Notes: generated by a model not told the origin, from the letters alone. DNA of 64,000 nucleotides from Acidobacteriota bacterium (GCA_030550025.1 JAUQQC010000006.1:79233-143232), one strand, 5' to 3'; numbered from the stretch's first letter, positions 53,845 to 63,912 are shown. Numbers and translations are program-made.

Positions 53845-55323
53845 ATGGTGGAAAGGATTGTCGTCTCCCCGGGGATAGAGCAACAGCGTTGGCGACGTTT
53901 GACGGGCACGTGGATGATGGTGATGTTGCTCCTGTTCCCGATCCTCTTGCTCCTTGGTGCCTTCATGCGGATCGTTCAGGCAAATCTGCTGCCCACGCTG
54001 CTGCCGGAATGGTTTTATGCCGTCATGACCCTACATGGACTGGGGATGGTGGGGACGTGGTTTGTGGGCGCGATGGCGGCGGTGAGTTACGTCTTGACCC
54101 AATATGTACGTCCCAGTCGAGGGGTCTCGTGGGCGGCGTTGGGAGCCACGCTCCTTGGAGTCCTATTGCTTCTGGCTACGACGCTCATCGGGCGATTTGG
54201 CGTAGGGTGGTACTTCCTCTATCCACTCCCTTTTTATCCGGCTGGCGTTTGGCCTACGTGGGCGACGTGGACGTTCCTCTTCTCCCTGGCGATCTTGGGC
54301 GTGGGATGGACGGTATGGGCGGTTGACCTTCTGCGGGCGATCGCGCAGCAGTATTCGCTGCGAGCGGCGTTGGCCTGGCATTACATCCGAGGGGAGACGG
54401 AGCCGGAGGTTCCTCCGGCTGTTTTGATCACCACGGTCAGCCTGATCTCGGCCCTCTCCGGTTTTCTCGCGGCGGTGATCATCCTCGTGCTCTCGTTCTT
54501 GGAATGGGCGGGAACAGGGTTCACCAACGATGCCCTCCTCATGAAGAATCTCATCTTCTTCTTCGGGCACGTCTTGGTCAACATCACGATGTATTTGGGC
54601 GTCGTTCTCGTCTATGATATTCTCCCTCGATATAGTGGGCGCCCTTGGAAGACGAATCGCCTTGTGGCGATCGCCTGGAACACGGTGTTGTTCCTCGTCT
54701 TGTTCGCCTACTTCCACCACCTCTACATGGACTTCGTGCAGCCGCAGTGGATGCAGGTGCTCGGGCAAGTGGCCTCCTACTTCATCTCGGTGCCGGCGGC
54801 TGTGGTGACCATCTTCAGCACGCTCCTTCTGACCTATGGGGCGCCCATGCGGTGGACGCTCAGCTCGCTCTTGATGTACTTGGGCGTCATGGGATGGGCC
54901 ATCGGAGGCGTGGCCGCTGTCATTGATTCGACGATTGCTGTGAACTTGCGGTTCCACAACACGCTCTGGGTGCCTGCTCACTTCCACACGTACTATCTGA
55001 TGGGAGTCGTTCTCATGCTCCTGGGGTTTGCGGCCCACTTCGGGCACGAGGTGAGCGGACGATCCGAAAACGGCCGACTCGCGAAGCTGATCGCCGCGCT
55101 CTTTGTGATCGGGGGGTATGGTTTCCTCTCGATGTTCTATTTGGGTGGGGCGCATTCAGTTCCGCGACGCTATGCCGTGTATCCGCAGGAGGTCATCCAG
55201 GGAGTGGACTACGCGCGGATCGCGCTCGGATTCATTGCGGTGCTGTTCCTTGGCGTCTTGCTCTATCTGTGGGAGACGGGGAGACGATGCGTCCTTGCCT
55301 TTCGCACGTCGGAGCCATTGTGA
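53845..55323 (+). CDS. Heme-copper oxidase subunit I with Asn replacing the active-site Tyr
   Basis: A 492-residue protein with about 12-13 helices. Heme and copper ligands are present: His64 (TLHGLGM) and His381 for the low-spin heme, His379 for the high-spin heme (WVPAHFH), and His242, His291 and His292 for CuB (FFGHVLVN, FAYFHHLY). Oxygen-reducing A- and B-type enzymes have HXXXY at the first CuB His; here position 246 is Asn. This suggests a non-canonical oxidase or a nitric oxide reductase-like enzyme. The ATG at 53845 has a GGAGGAGGGG site; an ATG overlapping the subunit II stop (53821) is the alternative. Confidence 0.9.
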   Translation: MVERIVVSPGIEQQRWRRLTGTWMMVMLLLFPILLLLGAFMRIVQANLLPTLLPEWFYAVMTLHGLGMVGTWFVGAMAAVSYVLTQYVRPSRGVSWAALGATLLGVLLLLATTLIGRFGVGWYFLYPLPFYPAGVWPTWATWTFLFSLAILGVGWTVWAVDLLRAIAQQYSLRAALAWHYIRGETEPEVPPAVLITTVSLISALSGFLAAVIILVLSFLEWAGTGFTNDALLMKNLIFFFGHVLVNITMYLGVVLVYDILPRYSGRPWKTNRLVAIAWNTVLFLVLFAYFHHLYMDFVQPQWMQVLGQVASYFISVPAAVVTIFSTLLLTYGAPMRWTLSSLLMYLGVMGWAIGGVAAVIDSTIAVNLRFHNTLWVPAHFHTYYLMGVVLMLLGFAAHFGHEVSGRSENGRLAKLIAALFVIGGYGFLSMFYLGGAHSVPRRYAVYPQEVIQGVDYARIALGFIAVLFLGVLLYLWETGRRCVLAFRTSEPL

Positions 55324-56099
55324 AGATCGCCGTCTTGGCCGGTACGCTCCTGACCGCGCCTGTTGCGATGGCTCAGGTCGTGAGGGGGGAAGCCGACTCC
55401 CCGCCGAACGAAGGGCGATATCTTTATCAGCCCGTTCCGGACATCCTCGTTCACTCTTGGGAAGTCTTCCGCTTATCCGAGCTTTGGCGCGAGCGGCCGA
55501 TCCTGTTGACGCTCATCTTCACAAGATGCGCGGGCGTTTGCTCTCCTCTGCTCCGGTCTCTTAAAGCAGCCACGGCTTCGGTCGGGGGAGCGGGACGAGA
55601 GTATGCGCTCGTCGTCCTGAGCTTTGACGCCCGCGATACTCTCTCAGATATGGTGAGCCTGGCGGATTATTTGGGGCTCTCGAACGAGCGCGCGTGGATC
55701 TTCGGCGTCGCTTCGGCCGAGGACATCGCTCGATTGGTCCGGGCGACGGGCTTTTGGTTCGAGTGGGAGGCGGCTTCGCGTCAATACGATCATCCGGCTA
55801 TGGTGATCGGCATCCGCGAGGGACGCATCGTCCGGTTCTTGATCGGAGGGACCGTTTCCCCTGTTCGCCTCCAAGAAGTCGTTCGAGAGTTGCGGGGCGA
55901 GTTCGTCCCCGCGTATCCTCTTCCCCGCCGCGACGTCCTCTTTCGATGTTTTCAATATGATCCGGCGAGCGGACGATGGAGGCCGGATTGGGGATTTCTC
56001 CTTTTGCTCGTCCCGGGGATGGTGACGATCTTGGGCACGGTATGGATCTTCCGGCGGGAGCATCGCGCCCGGGAAGATCGAGCGAGGACGCCATCTTGA
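55287..56099 (+). CDS. SCO1/SenC/PrrC-type copper chaperone
   Basis: A 270-residue protein with an N-terminal signal or anchor, a thioredoxin-like domain with TRCAGVC (Cys81, Cys85) and the distal copper ligand His169 in YDHPAMV. A C-terminal membrane helix (WGFLLLLVPGMVTILGTVWI) follows. SCO proteins load copper into the CuA site of subunit II, so its place in the operon fits. Its start lies inside the subunit I gene (overlap 37 bases). Confidence 0.92.
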   Translation: MRPCLSHVGAIVKIAVLAGTLLTAPVAMAQVVRGEADSPPNEGRYLYQPVPDILVHSWEVFRLSELWRERPILLTLIFTRCAGVCSPLLRSLKAATASVGGAGREYALVVLSFDARDTLSDMVSLADYLGLSNERAWIFGVASAEDIARLVRATGFWFEWEAASRQYDHPAMVIGIREGRIVRFLIGGTVSPVRLQEVVRELRGEFVPAYPLPRRDVLFRCFQYDPASGRWRPDWGFLLLLVPGMVTILGTVWIFRREHRAREDRARTPS

Positions 56100-56113
56100 T
56101 CCCGCGCCCGGCG

Positions 56114-56602
56114 TCAGCCGGTTTTCCTCAACTGTTCGAGGTCTCGGAAGACCTCCTCGGCGTGCGTCTCCGGTCTCACCCGCTCGTAGATTTTTGCGAT
56201 ATGCCCTTCCGGATCCACGAGGAATGAGGTGCGATGTGTGCCCATCGTCGTACGCCCCATGAAGGACTTCTGGCCCCAGACGCCGTAGGCGCGAACGACC
56301 GCCTTCTCCTCATCGGCGAGCAGGAGGAAGGGGAGGTCGTATTTCTCGGCGAACTTCTCGTGGCTGCGGACCGAGTCCGTGCTGATGCCGATGACCACGA
56401 TCTTCCGCCGCTGAAACTTCGGGAAGAGGTCGCGGAAGCCGCAGGCCTCTTTCGTGCACCCCGGCGTGTTGTCCTTCGGGTAGAAGTAGAGGACGACCCA
56501 TCGTCCTCGAAAGTCCGAGAGTCGCCGCACTTCGCCTTTTTGATCCGGCAGCGCGAAATCTGGAGCGAGATCGCCGATCTTCAGCTTCGTTGCCATAGGC
56601 AT
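56114..56602 (-). CDS. bcp: Peroxiredoxin (Bcp/PrxQ type)
   Basis: The protein of about 162 residues has the peroxidase site [20 protein letters not shown], with peroxidatic Cys and a resolving Cys five residues later, as in atypical 2-Cys PrxQ enzymes. It also has [20 protein letters not shown] and [15 protein letters not shown]. It reduces peroxides with thioredoxin. The start could be the ATG at 56602 or 56596; upstream in-frame codons show no homology. Confidence 0.94.
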   Translation of the reverse strand: MPMATKLKIGDLAPDFALPDQKGEVRRLSDFRGRWVVLYFYPKDNTPGCTKEACGFRDLFPKFQRRKIVVIGISTDSVRSHEKFAEKYDLPFLLLADEEKAVVRAYGVWGQKSFMGRTTMGTHRTSFLVDPEGHIAKIYERVRPETHAEEVFRDLEQLRKTG

Positions 56603-56734
56603 TGAGTTTAGCGATCGTGGCTCGCGTTGTCGAGACAGGCGCGATCGCTTTGTGGGGCAAGGGGGCTTCACGCGCGCCCCCGTCGAGATTGTGGTATATT
56701 TTTGAAGCGTCACGTTTGGCGAGGAGTTAATGCG

Positions 56735-56929
56735 ATGGCCAGATTGAAGGAAGACCTGGAACGGCTTCGTCAGCTCCTACATCCGGTGCTCGTCGAGGTC
56801 GAGCGAGGGATCGAGATGGAGACCTACCCGGATTGGAGCATCGTGAAGGAGAATCTGCTTCAAGCGCTCGAGCTGGTACGCAAGTTGGAGCGGGATCAGC
56901 TCTGGAGCGCATTGGGAGAACCTTCGTGA
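56735..56929 (+). CDS. Small helical protein of unknown function
   Basis: A 64-residue, largely helical acidic protein ([20 protein letters not shown]). It has a GAGGAG site eight bases upstream and a TATATT element with it. It lies 17 bases before yqeY and is probably co-transcribed. I do not recognise a family. Confidence 0.65.
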   Translation: MARLKEDLERLRQLLHPVLVEVERGIEMETYPDWSIVKENLLQALELVRKLERDQLWSALGEPS

Positions 56930-56945
56930 GGGGGAGGAGGAGGCG

Positions 56946-57404
56946 ATGGGCTTGCAGGAGCGCATCGAGCGGGATTTCCTCGCCGCCTTGAAGGCGCGCG
57001 AAGAGCTTCGCGTGAGCACGCTCCGCATGGTGAAGACGGCGCTCAAGCATCGCGAGGTCGCCGAGATGCGGGCGCTCACGGATGCGGACGTGATCGAGGT
57101 CTTGAAGGGGTTGATCAAGCAACGACGGGAGGCGATCGAGCAATACCGTCAGGGTGGACGTCCGGAGCTGGCCGAGAAGGAGGCTCGGGAGATCGAGATC
57201 CTGGAGGGGTATCTGCCCGCTCCGCTGAGCGATGCCGAGATCGAGCGGGTCGTCGTCGAGACGATTCTCGAGCTTGGGGCGAAAACGGTGAAGGATATGG
57301 GGCCGGTGATGAAGGCCGTGATGGCGAAACTCGCCGGGCACTTGGTCGAAGGGCGCCGGGTCAGTGAGATCGTGCGCGCGAAGCTCGCCTCGCCGGAGGG
57401 GTGA
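56946..57404 (+). CDS. yqeY: GatB/YqeY domain protein
   Basis: A 152-residue all-helical protein with the YqeY pattern: LQERIERDFLAALKAREELR, STLRMVKTALKHREVAE, EVLKGLIKQRREAIEQYRQG, ILEGYLPAPLSDAEIERVV and GPVMKAVMAKLAGHLVEGRR. The fold resembles the tRNA-binding tail of GatB and may act in tRNA-linked amidation, but the role is not settled. It is convergent with cysC. Confidence 0.94.
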   Translation: MGLQERIERDFLAALKAREELRVSTLRMVKTALKHREVAEMRALTDADVIEVLKGLIKQRREAIEQYRQGGRPELAEKEAREIEILEGYLPAPLSDAEIERVVVETILELGAKTVKDMGPVMKAVMAKLAGHLVEGRRVSEIVRAKLASPEG

Positions 57405-57416
57405 GGGGGCGTGCCT

Positions 57417-57959
57417 TCAGGAGCGTAGATAGCCGAGTTCGATCAATCGCGTCAGGACGCGACGGGCGCTCTCGGCGGGCGTCTCCTGATGGCTGTGGAC
57501 GACCAACTCCGGAGCGAGGGGCTCTTCATATGGATCGGAGACGCCGGTGAAGTTCGCGATCTCTCCCCGCAGGGCCTTCTGGTAAAGGCCCTTCACATCG
57601 CGCTCGATGCAGACCTGCAGGGGGCAGTTCACGTATACTTCCACGAAGTGGCCGATCAGATCGCGCGCATACCGACGCGTCTCACGATACGGGGAGATGG
57701 CGGCGATGATCGCGATGACGCCGTTGCGCACAAGGAGCTTGGCCACATAGGCGATTCGCCGGATGTGTATATCCCGTTCTTCTTTGCTGAAGCCCAGTTG
57801 TGGACTGAGATGTTGTCGGACCTCATCGCCATCGAGTACTTCGACCTTCAGGCCGCGAGCGCGCAGCTCGCGTTCGATCAAGCGCGCGATCGTCGTCTTG
57901 CCAGAGCTGGGCAGACCGGTGAGCCAGAGGGCGAATCCGTGCTCCCGCACGCTCTCCAT
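57417..57959 (-). CDS. cysC: Adenylylsulfate (APS) kinase
   Basis: The 180-residue kinase has the P-loop GLPSSGKTTIARLIERELRA, the segment VEVLDGDEVRQHLSPQLGFS, and the active-site stretch AAISPYRETRRYARDLIG, followed by VYVNCPLQVCIERDVKGLY and GVSDPYEEP. It phosphorylates APS to PAPS. The ATG overlaps the sat stop by one base (TGATG) and has a GGAGGAAG site, so longer in-frame starts are rejected. Confidence 0.96.
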   Translation of the reverse strand: MESVREHGFALWLTGLPSSGKTTIARLIERELRARGLKVEVLDGDEVRQHLSPQLGFSKEERDIHIRRIAYVAKLLVRNGVIAIIAAISPYRETRRYARDLIGHFVEVYVNCPLQVCIERDVKGLYQKALRGEIANFTGVSDPYEEPLAPELVVHSHQETPAESARRVLTRLIELGYLRS

Positions 57960-59140
57960 CAGCTTCCTCCTTCGTTCACGAATGCGGCGGCCAAGATCTC
58001 GGCCACTTCCGGGCGCGTGAATTCCGGTGGCAGAGGCTCGCCGGCGCGCAAGCGGCGCCGCACTTCGGTCCCCGAAAGGGTGAGGCGCTCGCTCTCCCCA
58101 TGGGGGCATGTCTTGGCCGACGCCATACCTCCGCATCGCCGGCAATAGAACGCGTTGTCGAAGAAGAGCGGGACGATCCCCAACTCCTCAGGATCGAACT
58201 CATCGAAGATGCGGTGCGCGTCGAAGCTCCCGTAATAATTCCCGACGCCCGCATGATCGCGCCCGACGATGAAATGCGTGCAGCCATAATTCTTGCGAAC
58301 GAGGGCGTGGAAGACGGCCTCGCGCGGCCCGGCATACCGCATCGCGGCCGGGTAGACGCCGAGCACGACGCGATCTTGCGGGTAGTAGTGTCGCAGCAAG
58401 ACCTCATAACAGCGCATGCGCACGGCGGTCGGGATGTCGTCGCTTTTGGTCTCGCCGATGAGCGGATGCAGGAAGAGGCCGTCCACGATCTCCAGCGCGC
58501 ACTTCTGAATGTACTCGTGCGCGCGATGGATGGGATTGCGCGTCTGAAAGCCCACGATTGTGCGCCAGCCCTTCTGTTGAAAGACGCGGCGCGCGTCGGC
58601 GGGATCGAGCCTATAGGCCTGGTATTCCCGCCGCTCGGGACGATGCAACAGACTGATCTTCCCGGCGAGGTAGACCTCTCCCGTCTCATAGAGGCGCCGA
58701 ACACCCGGATGAGCCGGATCGGTCGTCGCGAAGACCAAGCGCGCTTCGCGCTCCTTCTCCACGCCATACTTTTGCTCGAGATAGAGCACGCCGAGCGCGC
58801 GCCCGCAGGAGTCGGTCAACGCGACGGGCTCTCCCTCGCCGAGCTTATCAGCTTCCGAGTGCGTCACCGCCAGCGTGATCGGGATCGTCCAAGGAAGGCC
58901 ATTGGCCAATCGCTTCCGGTGGAGGACGGATTCATAGTCGTCCTTCCCCATGAAGCCCTCCAAGGGACTGAAGGCCCCAACGGCGATCAACTCCAGGTCT
59001 GAGATCGCCCATGCATCCAGCGCGATGCGCGGGGCGGTGCGCGCCACCTGTTCCTCGGCCTCCCGTTCTGCGCCGTGCAAGAGCCGATTCACGAGACGTC
59101 CGCCATGAGGCGGAATCCCCACATGCTGTCGTGCCTTCAC
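57959..59140 (-). CDS. sat: Sulfate adenylyltransferase (ATP sulfurylase)
   Basis: A 393-residue enzyme with PUA-like N-terminus and the catalytic motifs [17 protein letters not shown] (QXRNPXHXXH) and [16 protein letters not shown] Cys-rich region near the C-terminus ([18 protein letters not shown]) binds zinc in this family. It makes APS from sulfate and ATP. The start is a GTG at 59140 with a GGGAGGG site; a longer ATG start at 59281 would run through the promoter. With cysC it supplies PAPS. Confidence 0.95.
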   Translation of the reverse strand: MKARQHVGIPPHGGRLVNRLLHGAEREAEEQVARTAPRIALDAWAISDLELIAVGAFSPLEGFMGKDDYESVLHRKRLANGLPWTIPITLAVTHSEADKLGEGEPVALTDSCGRALGVLYLEQKYGVEKEREARLVFATTDPAHPGVRRLYETGEVYLAGKISLLHRPERREYQAYRLDPADARRVFQQKGWRTIVGFQTRNPIHRAHEYIQKCALEIVDGLFLHPLIGETKSDDIPTAVRMRCYEVLLRHYYPQDRVVLGVYPAAMRYAGPREAVFHALVRKNYGCTHFIVGRDHAGVGNYYGSFDAHRIFDEFDPEELGIVPLFFDNAFYCRRCGGMASAKTCPHGESERLTLSGTEVRRRLRAGEPLPPEFTRPEVAEILAAAFVNEGGS

Positions 59141-59180
59141 CGCTTCCCTCCCACGCCATGCGCTCTCATACAAATGGCCG

Positions 59181-59209
59181 ATTATACTCCGTGCGTTGCG
59201 ACTTGCCAA
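59181..59209 (-). promoter_or_regulatory. Promoter of sat-cysC
   Basis: TTGGCA (59209-59204), a 17-base spacer and a perfect TATAAT (59186-59181) on the minus strand, about 40 bases upstream of the GTG start. Confidence 0.65.
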
Positions 59210-59274
59210 TAGAGCGTCCCGTACCTGAAGCGTCTTCGGTTCGAGCGCGAAGCAAAGCTGCTCTTCGCCGCGCG

Positions 59275-59303
59275 TTGACAAACCAGAGCGTCTGTGTTAC
59301 AAA
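59275..59303 (+). promoter_or_regulatory. Promoter of the nuoC-led operon
   Basis: Perfect TTGACA (59275-59280), a 17-base spacer and TACAAA (59298-59303), 47 bases upstream of nuoC. It indicates that nuoC heads this transcript. Confidence 0.5.
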
Positions 59304-59350
59304 GTCGTTCTGTTTGAGAAGGGTCACCGCACGCCGACGTACAACGCCAT

Positions 59351-59962
59351 ATGCCGGAGGAGAAGAAGGACAAACCAACGCCCAAGGGGGCCTCTGCGAC
59401 GAAAGCGTCCCCGACGCTTCCGATCGTTGAGATGACCGATGATCCCATTCTGAATAAATTACGGGCCCAGTTCCCCGATGCCGTGCTCGAAGCCGTAGAG
59501 ATCCTTGGCCTGCCCACGCTCACGATCGCGCGGGAGTGGATCGTGGAGGTCTGTCGCTTCCTTCGAGACGATGAGGAGGCGCAGTTCGATTTCCTGACCG
59601 ATCTCACGGCGCGGCATATCCCCGATGCGGAAAAGCCCCTTCAGGTGATCTATCACCTCTATTCCTTCCCGCGGAACGTGCGGTGGCGATTGAAAGTGAA
59701 TCTGGCCGAAGGGGAAGCGTGTCCGAGTGTCGTCTCAGTCTGGAGCGCGGCCAATTGGATGGAGCGGGAGGCCTATGATCTGGTCGGCGTGCGATTCGAT
59801 GGGCATCCCGATCTGCGACGATTGCTCCTGCCGGAGGATTGGGAGGGGCATCCGCTGCGGAAGGACTATCCGTTGGAGTTCCGCTACAATCGCTGGTGCG
59901 AGAAGCATCTGAACATGATCGAGTTCCGCGAGGGGACCGAATACAGCGGGAGATTCGAGTAA
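59351..59962 (+). CDS. nuoC: NADH-quinone oxidoreductase subunit C
   Basis: A 203-residue 30-kDa-subunit protein with a polar N-terminal tail and the family signatures [58 protein letters not shown] and [25 protein letters not shown] (18-residue core [18 protein letters not shown]). It is a peripheral-arm subunit of complex I. No nuoA or nuoB precedes it; the upstream gene is the divergent sat. It overlaps nuoD by one base (TAATG). Confidence 0.96.
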   Translation: MPEEKKDKPTPKGASATKASPTLPIVEMTDDPILNKLRAQFPDAVLEAVEILGLPTLTIAREWIVEVCRFLRDDEEAQFDFLTDLTARHIPDAEKPLQVIYHLYSFPRNVRWRLKVNLAEGEACPSVVSVWSAANWMEREAYDLVGVRFDGHPDLRRLLLPEDWEGHPLRKDYPLEFRYNRWCEKHLNMIEFREGTEYSGRFE

Positions 59963-61104
59963 TGCACAAGCCGGAGATCGCCATCACTCGGGAACGCTTG
60001 CTTGCTGCGCGCGAGATGGTGCTCAACATGGGGCCGCAGCATCCTTCGACGCATGGCGTGCTGCGGGTGATCCTGAAGTTGGATGGGGAGACGGTCATCG
60101 ATCTGGACTGCGACATCGGGTACCTGCATCGCGGTGTGGAGAAGATCTGCGAGAATCGCACCTACGTCCACATTGAGCCCTACTTCGATCGGCTCGATTA
60201 CGTGGCGGCTGTCTCCAACGATCTCTGCTACGTGGAGACGGTGGAGAAGATCGCCGGGATCGAAGTGCCGGAGAAGGCGCGCTATATTCGCGTGATCCTC
60301 ACCGAGTTGCAGCGCATTGCGAGCCATCTCCTGTGGCTCGGCACGCACGCCATGGACATCGGGGCGGTCACGATCTTCCTCTATGCGTTCCGGGAGCGGG
60401 AGGAGATTTTGAAGATCTTCGAGAACTACTTCGGCGCGCGGTTGACGGCCAATGCCTTTCGCATTGGCGGCTTGCAGTACGACATCTACGATGGCTTTGA
60501 GGAGCAGGTGCGCGCCTTCTGTCGCATCCTCCCGGAGCGGCTCAAGGAGTACGAGACCATCCTCAACGAGAACCGCATCTGGCTCCAACGCACCGTGGGG
60601 ATCGGCATCCTCACGGCGGAAGAGGCGAAGGATTTGGGGGTCACCGGACCGGTGCTGCGTGCCTCCGGGGTCAAGTGGGACATTCGCAAGGCCTTCCCTT
60701 ATGAAGTCTATGATCAGGTCGAGTTCGAGATCCCGGTGGGGGAGAACGGAGATACCTATGATCGGTATCTCGTGCGCATGGAGGAGATGCGCCAGAGCCG
60801 CTTGATCATCCTCCAGTGCCTGGACAAGCTGAAGAAGTTGCATCCGGGGCCAATCATGGGGAAGGTCCCGAAGATCATTCGCCCACCCGTCGGCGAGGTC
60901 TATCATTCCATCGAGTCGCCTAAGGGGGAGCTGGGGATTTACTTGGTGAGCAATGGGACATCCTTCCCCGAACGGTTGCGTATTCGTCCACCGTCGCTCA
61001 TCAATCTGCAGGCGCTTAAGAAGATGGCCATCGGGCACCTGGTGGCGGATGTCGTCGCCTTGATCGGTTCGATTGATATCGTGCTTGGGGAGGTGGATCG
61101 GTAG
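59962..61104 (+). CDS. nuoD: NADH-quinone oxidoreductase subunit D
   Basis: A 380-residue 49-kDa-subunit protein. [60 protein letters not shown] and [20 protein letters not shown] are typical, including the Tyr and His near the quinone site. It forms the quinone pocket with NuoB. The start lies in the TAATG overlap with nuoC, so the longer upstream frame is discarded. Confidence 0.97.
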   Translation: MHKPEIAITRERLLAAREMVLNMGPQHPSTHGVLRVILKLDGETVIDLDCDIGYLHRGVEKICENRTYVHIEPYFDRLDYVAAVSNDLCYVETVEKIAGIEVPEKARYIRVILTELQRIASHLLWLGTHAMDIGAVTIFLYAFREREEILKIFENYFGARLTANAFRIGGLQYDIYDGFEEQVRAFCRILPERLKEYETILNENRIWLQRTVGIGILTAEEAKDLGVTGPVLRASGVKWDIRKAFPYEVYDQVEFEIPVGENGDTYDRYLVRMEEMRQSRLIILQCLDKLKKLHPGPIMGKVPKIIRPPVGEVYHSIESPKGELGIYLVSNGTSFPERLRIRPPSLINLQALKKMAIGHLVADVVALIGSIDIVLGEVDR

Positions 61105-61113
61105 GAGGGAGGC

Positions 61114-62379
61114 ATGGAGCTGTTTTGGGCGATCTGGAACAATCCGGTCGTCTCCGAGTACATCCTGCGGCGGCTGCCGACGATCGTGATCGTGCTCTTC
61201 GTGATCCTCACGGTGGCGGCGTATTTGGTCTACGCCGAGCGTAAGATCAGCGCCTTCATTCAAGCGCGGCTGGGACCGATGCGCGTCGGGCCGTATGGGT
61301 TATTGCAGCCGTTGGCCGACGCGTTGAAATTGCTCTCGAAGGAGGATATCATCCCGGCGCGAGCCGAGCGCTCGATCTTCATGCTCGCGCCGATGATCTC
61401 GGTCGTCGCGTCGCTCGTCGTTTTGGCCGTGATCCCCTTTGGTCCCGGGCGCGCCACGATCACGGACATCAATATCGGACTGCTCTTCATCTTGGCCGTC
61501 TCCTCGGTGGGCGTTTTGGGGATCATCTTAGGCGGTTGGGCCTCCAATAGTAAATATCCGCTGTTGGGGGCGCTGCGGTCGTCGGCGCAGATGGTCAGCT
61601 ACGAAGTTGCCATCGCCCTAGCCTTGGTCGGACCTTTGATGTTCGCGAAGACGCTCTCGATGGTCGGGGTCATCGAGGCGCAGATGACCGATCGCATCTG
61701 GTATGTCTTCTATCAACCCGTCGCCTTTCTGATCTTCCTCGTCGGGGGGCTGGCCGAGACCAATCGCGCGCCATTCGATCTGCCGGAGGCGGAATCGGAG
61801 ATCGTCGCCGGATATCACACCGAGTATAGCGGCTTCCGCTGGGCGCTCTACTTCGTCGCTGAGTATACGAACATCGTCATCTCGGCGGCTCTCGCTGCGA
61901 CGGTCTTCCTCGGGGGATGGCATTTCCCAGGGATGACGAAGCTGGCCGAGCCGGGGACATGGCTCTATGCCCTCTTGGCGGTGGTCGTCTTCGCTGTGAA
62001 GGTTTTCGCCATCGTGTACTGCTTCATCTGGTTTCGGTGGACGTTCCCGCGCTATCGGTACGATCAATTGATGAGCCTGGGATGGAAGTGGCTGATTCCG
62101 GCCGGACTGGCGAACATCTTGGTGACGGGAGCCATGCTCATCCTGGCCCAATATCTGGGTTTGGTGGAGACCGTGCGGACCGATGCCGGCGAACGGCTGG
62201 TGAGCGTGTGGCCGTGGGGGAAGCTCTTCCTCATGGTGGCTTCCCTGCTTCTCGGCATTCCGATCGTATGGATCGTGCTGGCGGTGATCAATCGCCGCTC
62301 GGCTGATTTCAATCTGCGCGTCCAGCGGCAGATCCGTCTGCCCGAGAGGGGGGAAGAAGAGGTCTTCGCGGAAGTGTGA
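61114..62379 (+). CDS. nuoH: NADH-quinone oxidoreductase subunit H
   Basis: A 421-residue membrane subunit with about eight helices. Signatures include YAERKISAFIQARLGPMRVG, LADALKLLSKEDIIPARAER, GGLAETNRAPFDLPEAESEI and AGYHTEYSGFRWALYFVAEY. It connects the quinone site to the proton-pumping arm. NuoE, NuoF and NuoG, which often lie between D and H, are absent here. The gene is nine bases after nuoD. Confidence 0.97.
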   Translation: MELFWAIWNNPVVSEYILRRLPTIVIVLFVILTVAAYLVYAERKISAFIQARLGPMRVGPYGLLQPLADALKLLSKEDIIPARAERSIFMLAPMISVVASLVVLAVIPFGPGRATITDINIGLLFILAVSSVGVLGIILGGWASNSKYPLLGALRSSAQMVSYEVAIALALVGPLMFAKTLSMVGVIEAQMTDRIWYVFYQPVAFLIFLVGGLAETNRAPFDLPEAESEIVAGYHTEYSGFRWALYFVAEYTNIVISAALAATVFLGGWHFPGMTKLAEPGTWLYALLAVVVFAVKVFAIVYCFIWFRWTFPRYRYDQLMSLGWKWLIPAGLANILVTGAMLILAQYLGLVETVRTDAGERLVSVWPWGKLFLMVASLLLGIPIVWIVLAVINRRSADFNLRVQRQIRLPERGEEEVFAEV

Positions 62380-62397
62380 GCCTATGGAGGTGCTTTC

Positions 62398-62895
62398 ATG
62401 GCGGAACCGAGACGAAATTGGAAACAGGTCCTGTCGCGATTCCTGCTCTTGGACTTGATCAAGGGGTTGCTCGTCACGTTCAAATATCAGGCGCCGAAGC
62501 ATTGCTACACGGAGCAGTATCCGCTCGTTCGACCGAAAGTCGCTGAGCGATTCCGTGGGGCCCCTCGGTTGAATCTCGACCCGGAGACGGGCGAGAGCCT
62601 TTGCATCGCATGCAACTTGTGCGCCGTCGCGTGCCCGGAGGATTTGATCACGGTCGTCGAAGCTGTGCGCGAGTACGTGGATCATGAGGGGAAGATAAAG
62701 AGGAAGCGCGTCTTGGTGGACTATACTTACGACACTTCGCGGTGTATGTTCTGTGGCCATTGCCAGGATGCTTGTCCGACCTACGCCATCGAGTTGACGC
62801 AGGAGTTCGAGCTGGCCATCTATCGGCGGAAGGATTTCGTCTGGTCGTGGGAGATGTTGGAGAAGGGGATCGAGCAACCGCTCTATACGCGATGA
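62398..62895 (+). CDS. nuoI: NADH-quinone oxidoreductase subunit I
   Basis: A 165-residue ferredoxin-like subunit with two four-Cys motifs, CIACNLCAVACP and CMFCGHCQDACP, which hold the N6a and N6b clusters. The N-terminus has the amphipathic LLLDLIKGLLVTFKY segment. It passes electrons toward the quinone. A GGAGG site precedes the ATG. Confidence 0.97.
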   Translation: MAEPRRNWKQVLSRFLLLDLIKGLLVTFKYQAPKHCYTEQYPLVRPKVAERFRGAPRLNLDPETGESLCIACNLCAVACPEDLITVVEAVREYVDHEGKIKRKRVLVDYTYDTSRCMFCGHCQDACPTYAIELTQEFELAIYRRKDFVWSWEMLEKGIEQPLYTR

Positions 62896-62904
62896 GGAGG
62901 GGGC

Positions 62905-63456
62905 ATGGAGCTGAAAGGGGCGCAGATCGTCTTCTATTATGGGCTGGCGTTCTTCGTGCTCATCATGGCCGTTTCGCTCATTCGGGCGCGATCGGCCGTG
63001 CACGCGGCGTTGTATCTCATGGGGGCGTTGGTCGGCGTGGCCGGTTTGTTCTTGCTCTTGCATGCGGAGTTTGTGGCGGGCGCGCAGATCCTCATTTACG
63101 TCGGTGGCGTCGTCGTCCTCTTCATCTTCGTCATCATGCTCGTGAACGTGCGCGAAGAGATCACCGAGGCGACGCGCTTATTCACGCGGCAGGAAGCCAT
63201 GGCGTGGGTGCTCGTGGGCGCGATGCTCATCGCGACGATCGTCGCCCTGCGGCGCGAGACGAACCTTCTGCCGCAGGCCGCCGTTCCGATGGAGGAGGCG
63301 GCGCTCACGCTCTCGGAGGATACCCAGCGGGTGGGGAGCGCGCTCTACACGCGCGCTGCCTTGCCCTTCGAGATCGCGTCGCTGCTGCTGCTGGTGGCGA
63401 TCGTTGGATCGGTGATCCTGGCCCGCACGCGACGTCAGGAGGAGACGTTCGATTGA
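62905..63456 (+). CDS. nuoJ: NADH-quinone oxidoreductase subunit J
   Basis: A 183-residue subunit with five helices. [60 protein letters not shown] and the C-terminal helix [19 protein letters not shown] fit NuoJ. It takes part in proton transfer in the membrane arm. The extracytoplasmic region between helices 4 and 5 is fairly long. Confidence 0.96.
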   Translation: MELKGAQIVFYYGLAFFVLIMAVSLIRARSAVHAALYLMGALVGVAGLFLLLHAEFVAGAQILIYVGGVVVLFIFVIMLVNVREEITEATRLFTRQEAMAWVLVGAMLIATIVALRRETNLLPQAAVPMEEAALTLSEDTQRVGSALYTRAALPFEIASLLLLVAIVGSVILARTRRQEETFD

Positions 63457-63493
63457 ACGTCCTGGCAGCGAATGGCATCGGGGGAAGGGGGAG

Positions 63494-63889
63494 ATGCAGG
63501 TGGCGATGATCTGGGCGCTTCAGGAGCCGACTTCATTCGTGGGCCGATTCCTCGAAGGTCTCGCGGCTCCAAAGGGGATCGTGGATTTCCTCGTCGTCAG
63601 CTTCATGCTCTTCGCCATTGGGGTGCTGGGCGTGCTCACCCGTCGCAATATCCTCATCATCTTCATGTCCATCGAGTTGATCCTGAATGCGGCGAACTTG
63701 AACTTCATCGCGTTCACCCGCTACTGGCAAGCGATGGGGCGCATCTCGGAGAACATGGGGCAGATCTTCACGATCTTCATCATCGTCGTGGCGGCGGCCG
63801 AAGCCGTCGTCGGCTTAGGCATCCTCATCGCTCTCTATCGTAACCGCCAGACGGTAGCCATTGACGAGATCCATCTCTTGAAATGGTGA
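63494..63889 (+). CDS. nuoK: NADH-quinone oxidoreductase subunit K
   Basis: A 131-residue subunit with three helices: [40 protein letters not shown] with the conserved Glu, and the last helix containing [20 protein letters not shown] with a second conserved Glu. The N-terminus is about 25 residues longer than in most NuoK. A GGAAGGGGG site precedes the ATG at 63494; an ATG at 63506 is also possible. Confidence 0.95.
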   Translation: MQVAMIWALQEPTSFVGRFLEGLAAPKGIVDFLVVSFMLFAIGVLGVLTRRNILIIFMSIELILNAANLNFIAFTRYWQAMGRISENMGQIFTIFIIVVAAAEAVVGLGILIALYRNRQTVAIDEIHLLKW

Positions 63890-63912
63890 AGGCGGGGCGC
63901 AGAGGCAGCGCG

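Noticed and set aside
59141..59281. A 47-codon N-terminal extension of sat
   Set aside because: A TTGGCA-TATAAT promoter lies inside it, and the GTG at 59140 has a strong ribosome site.
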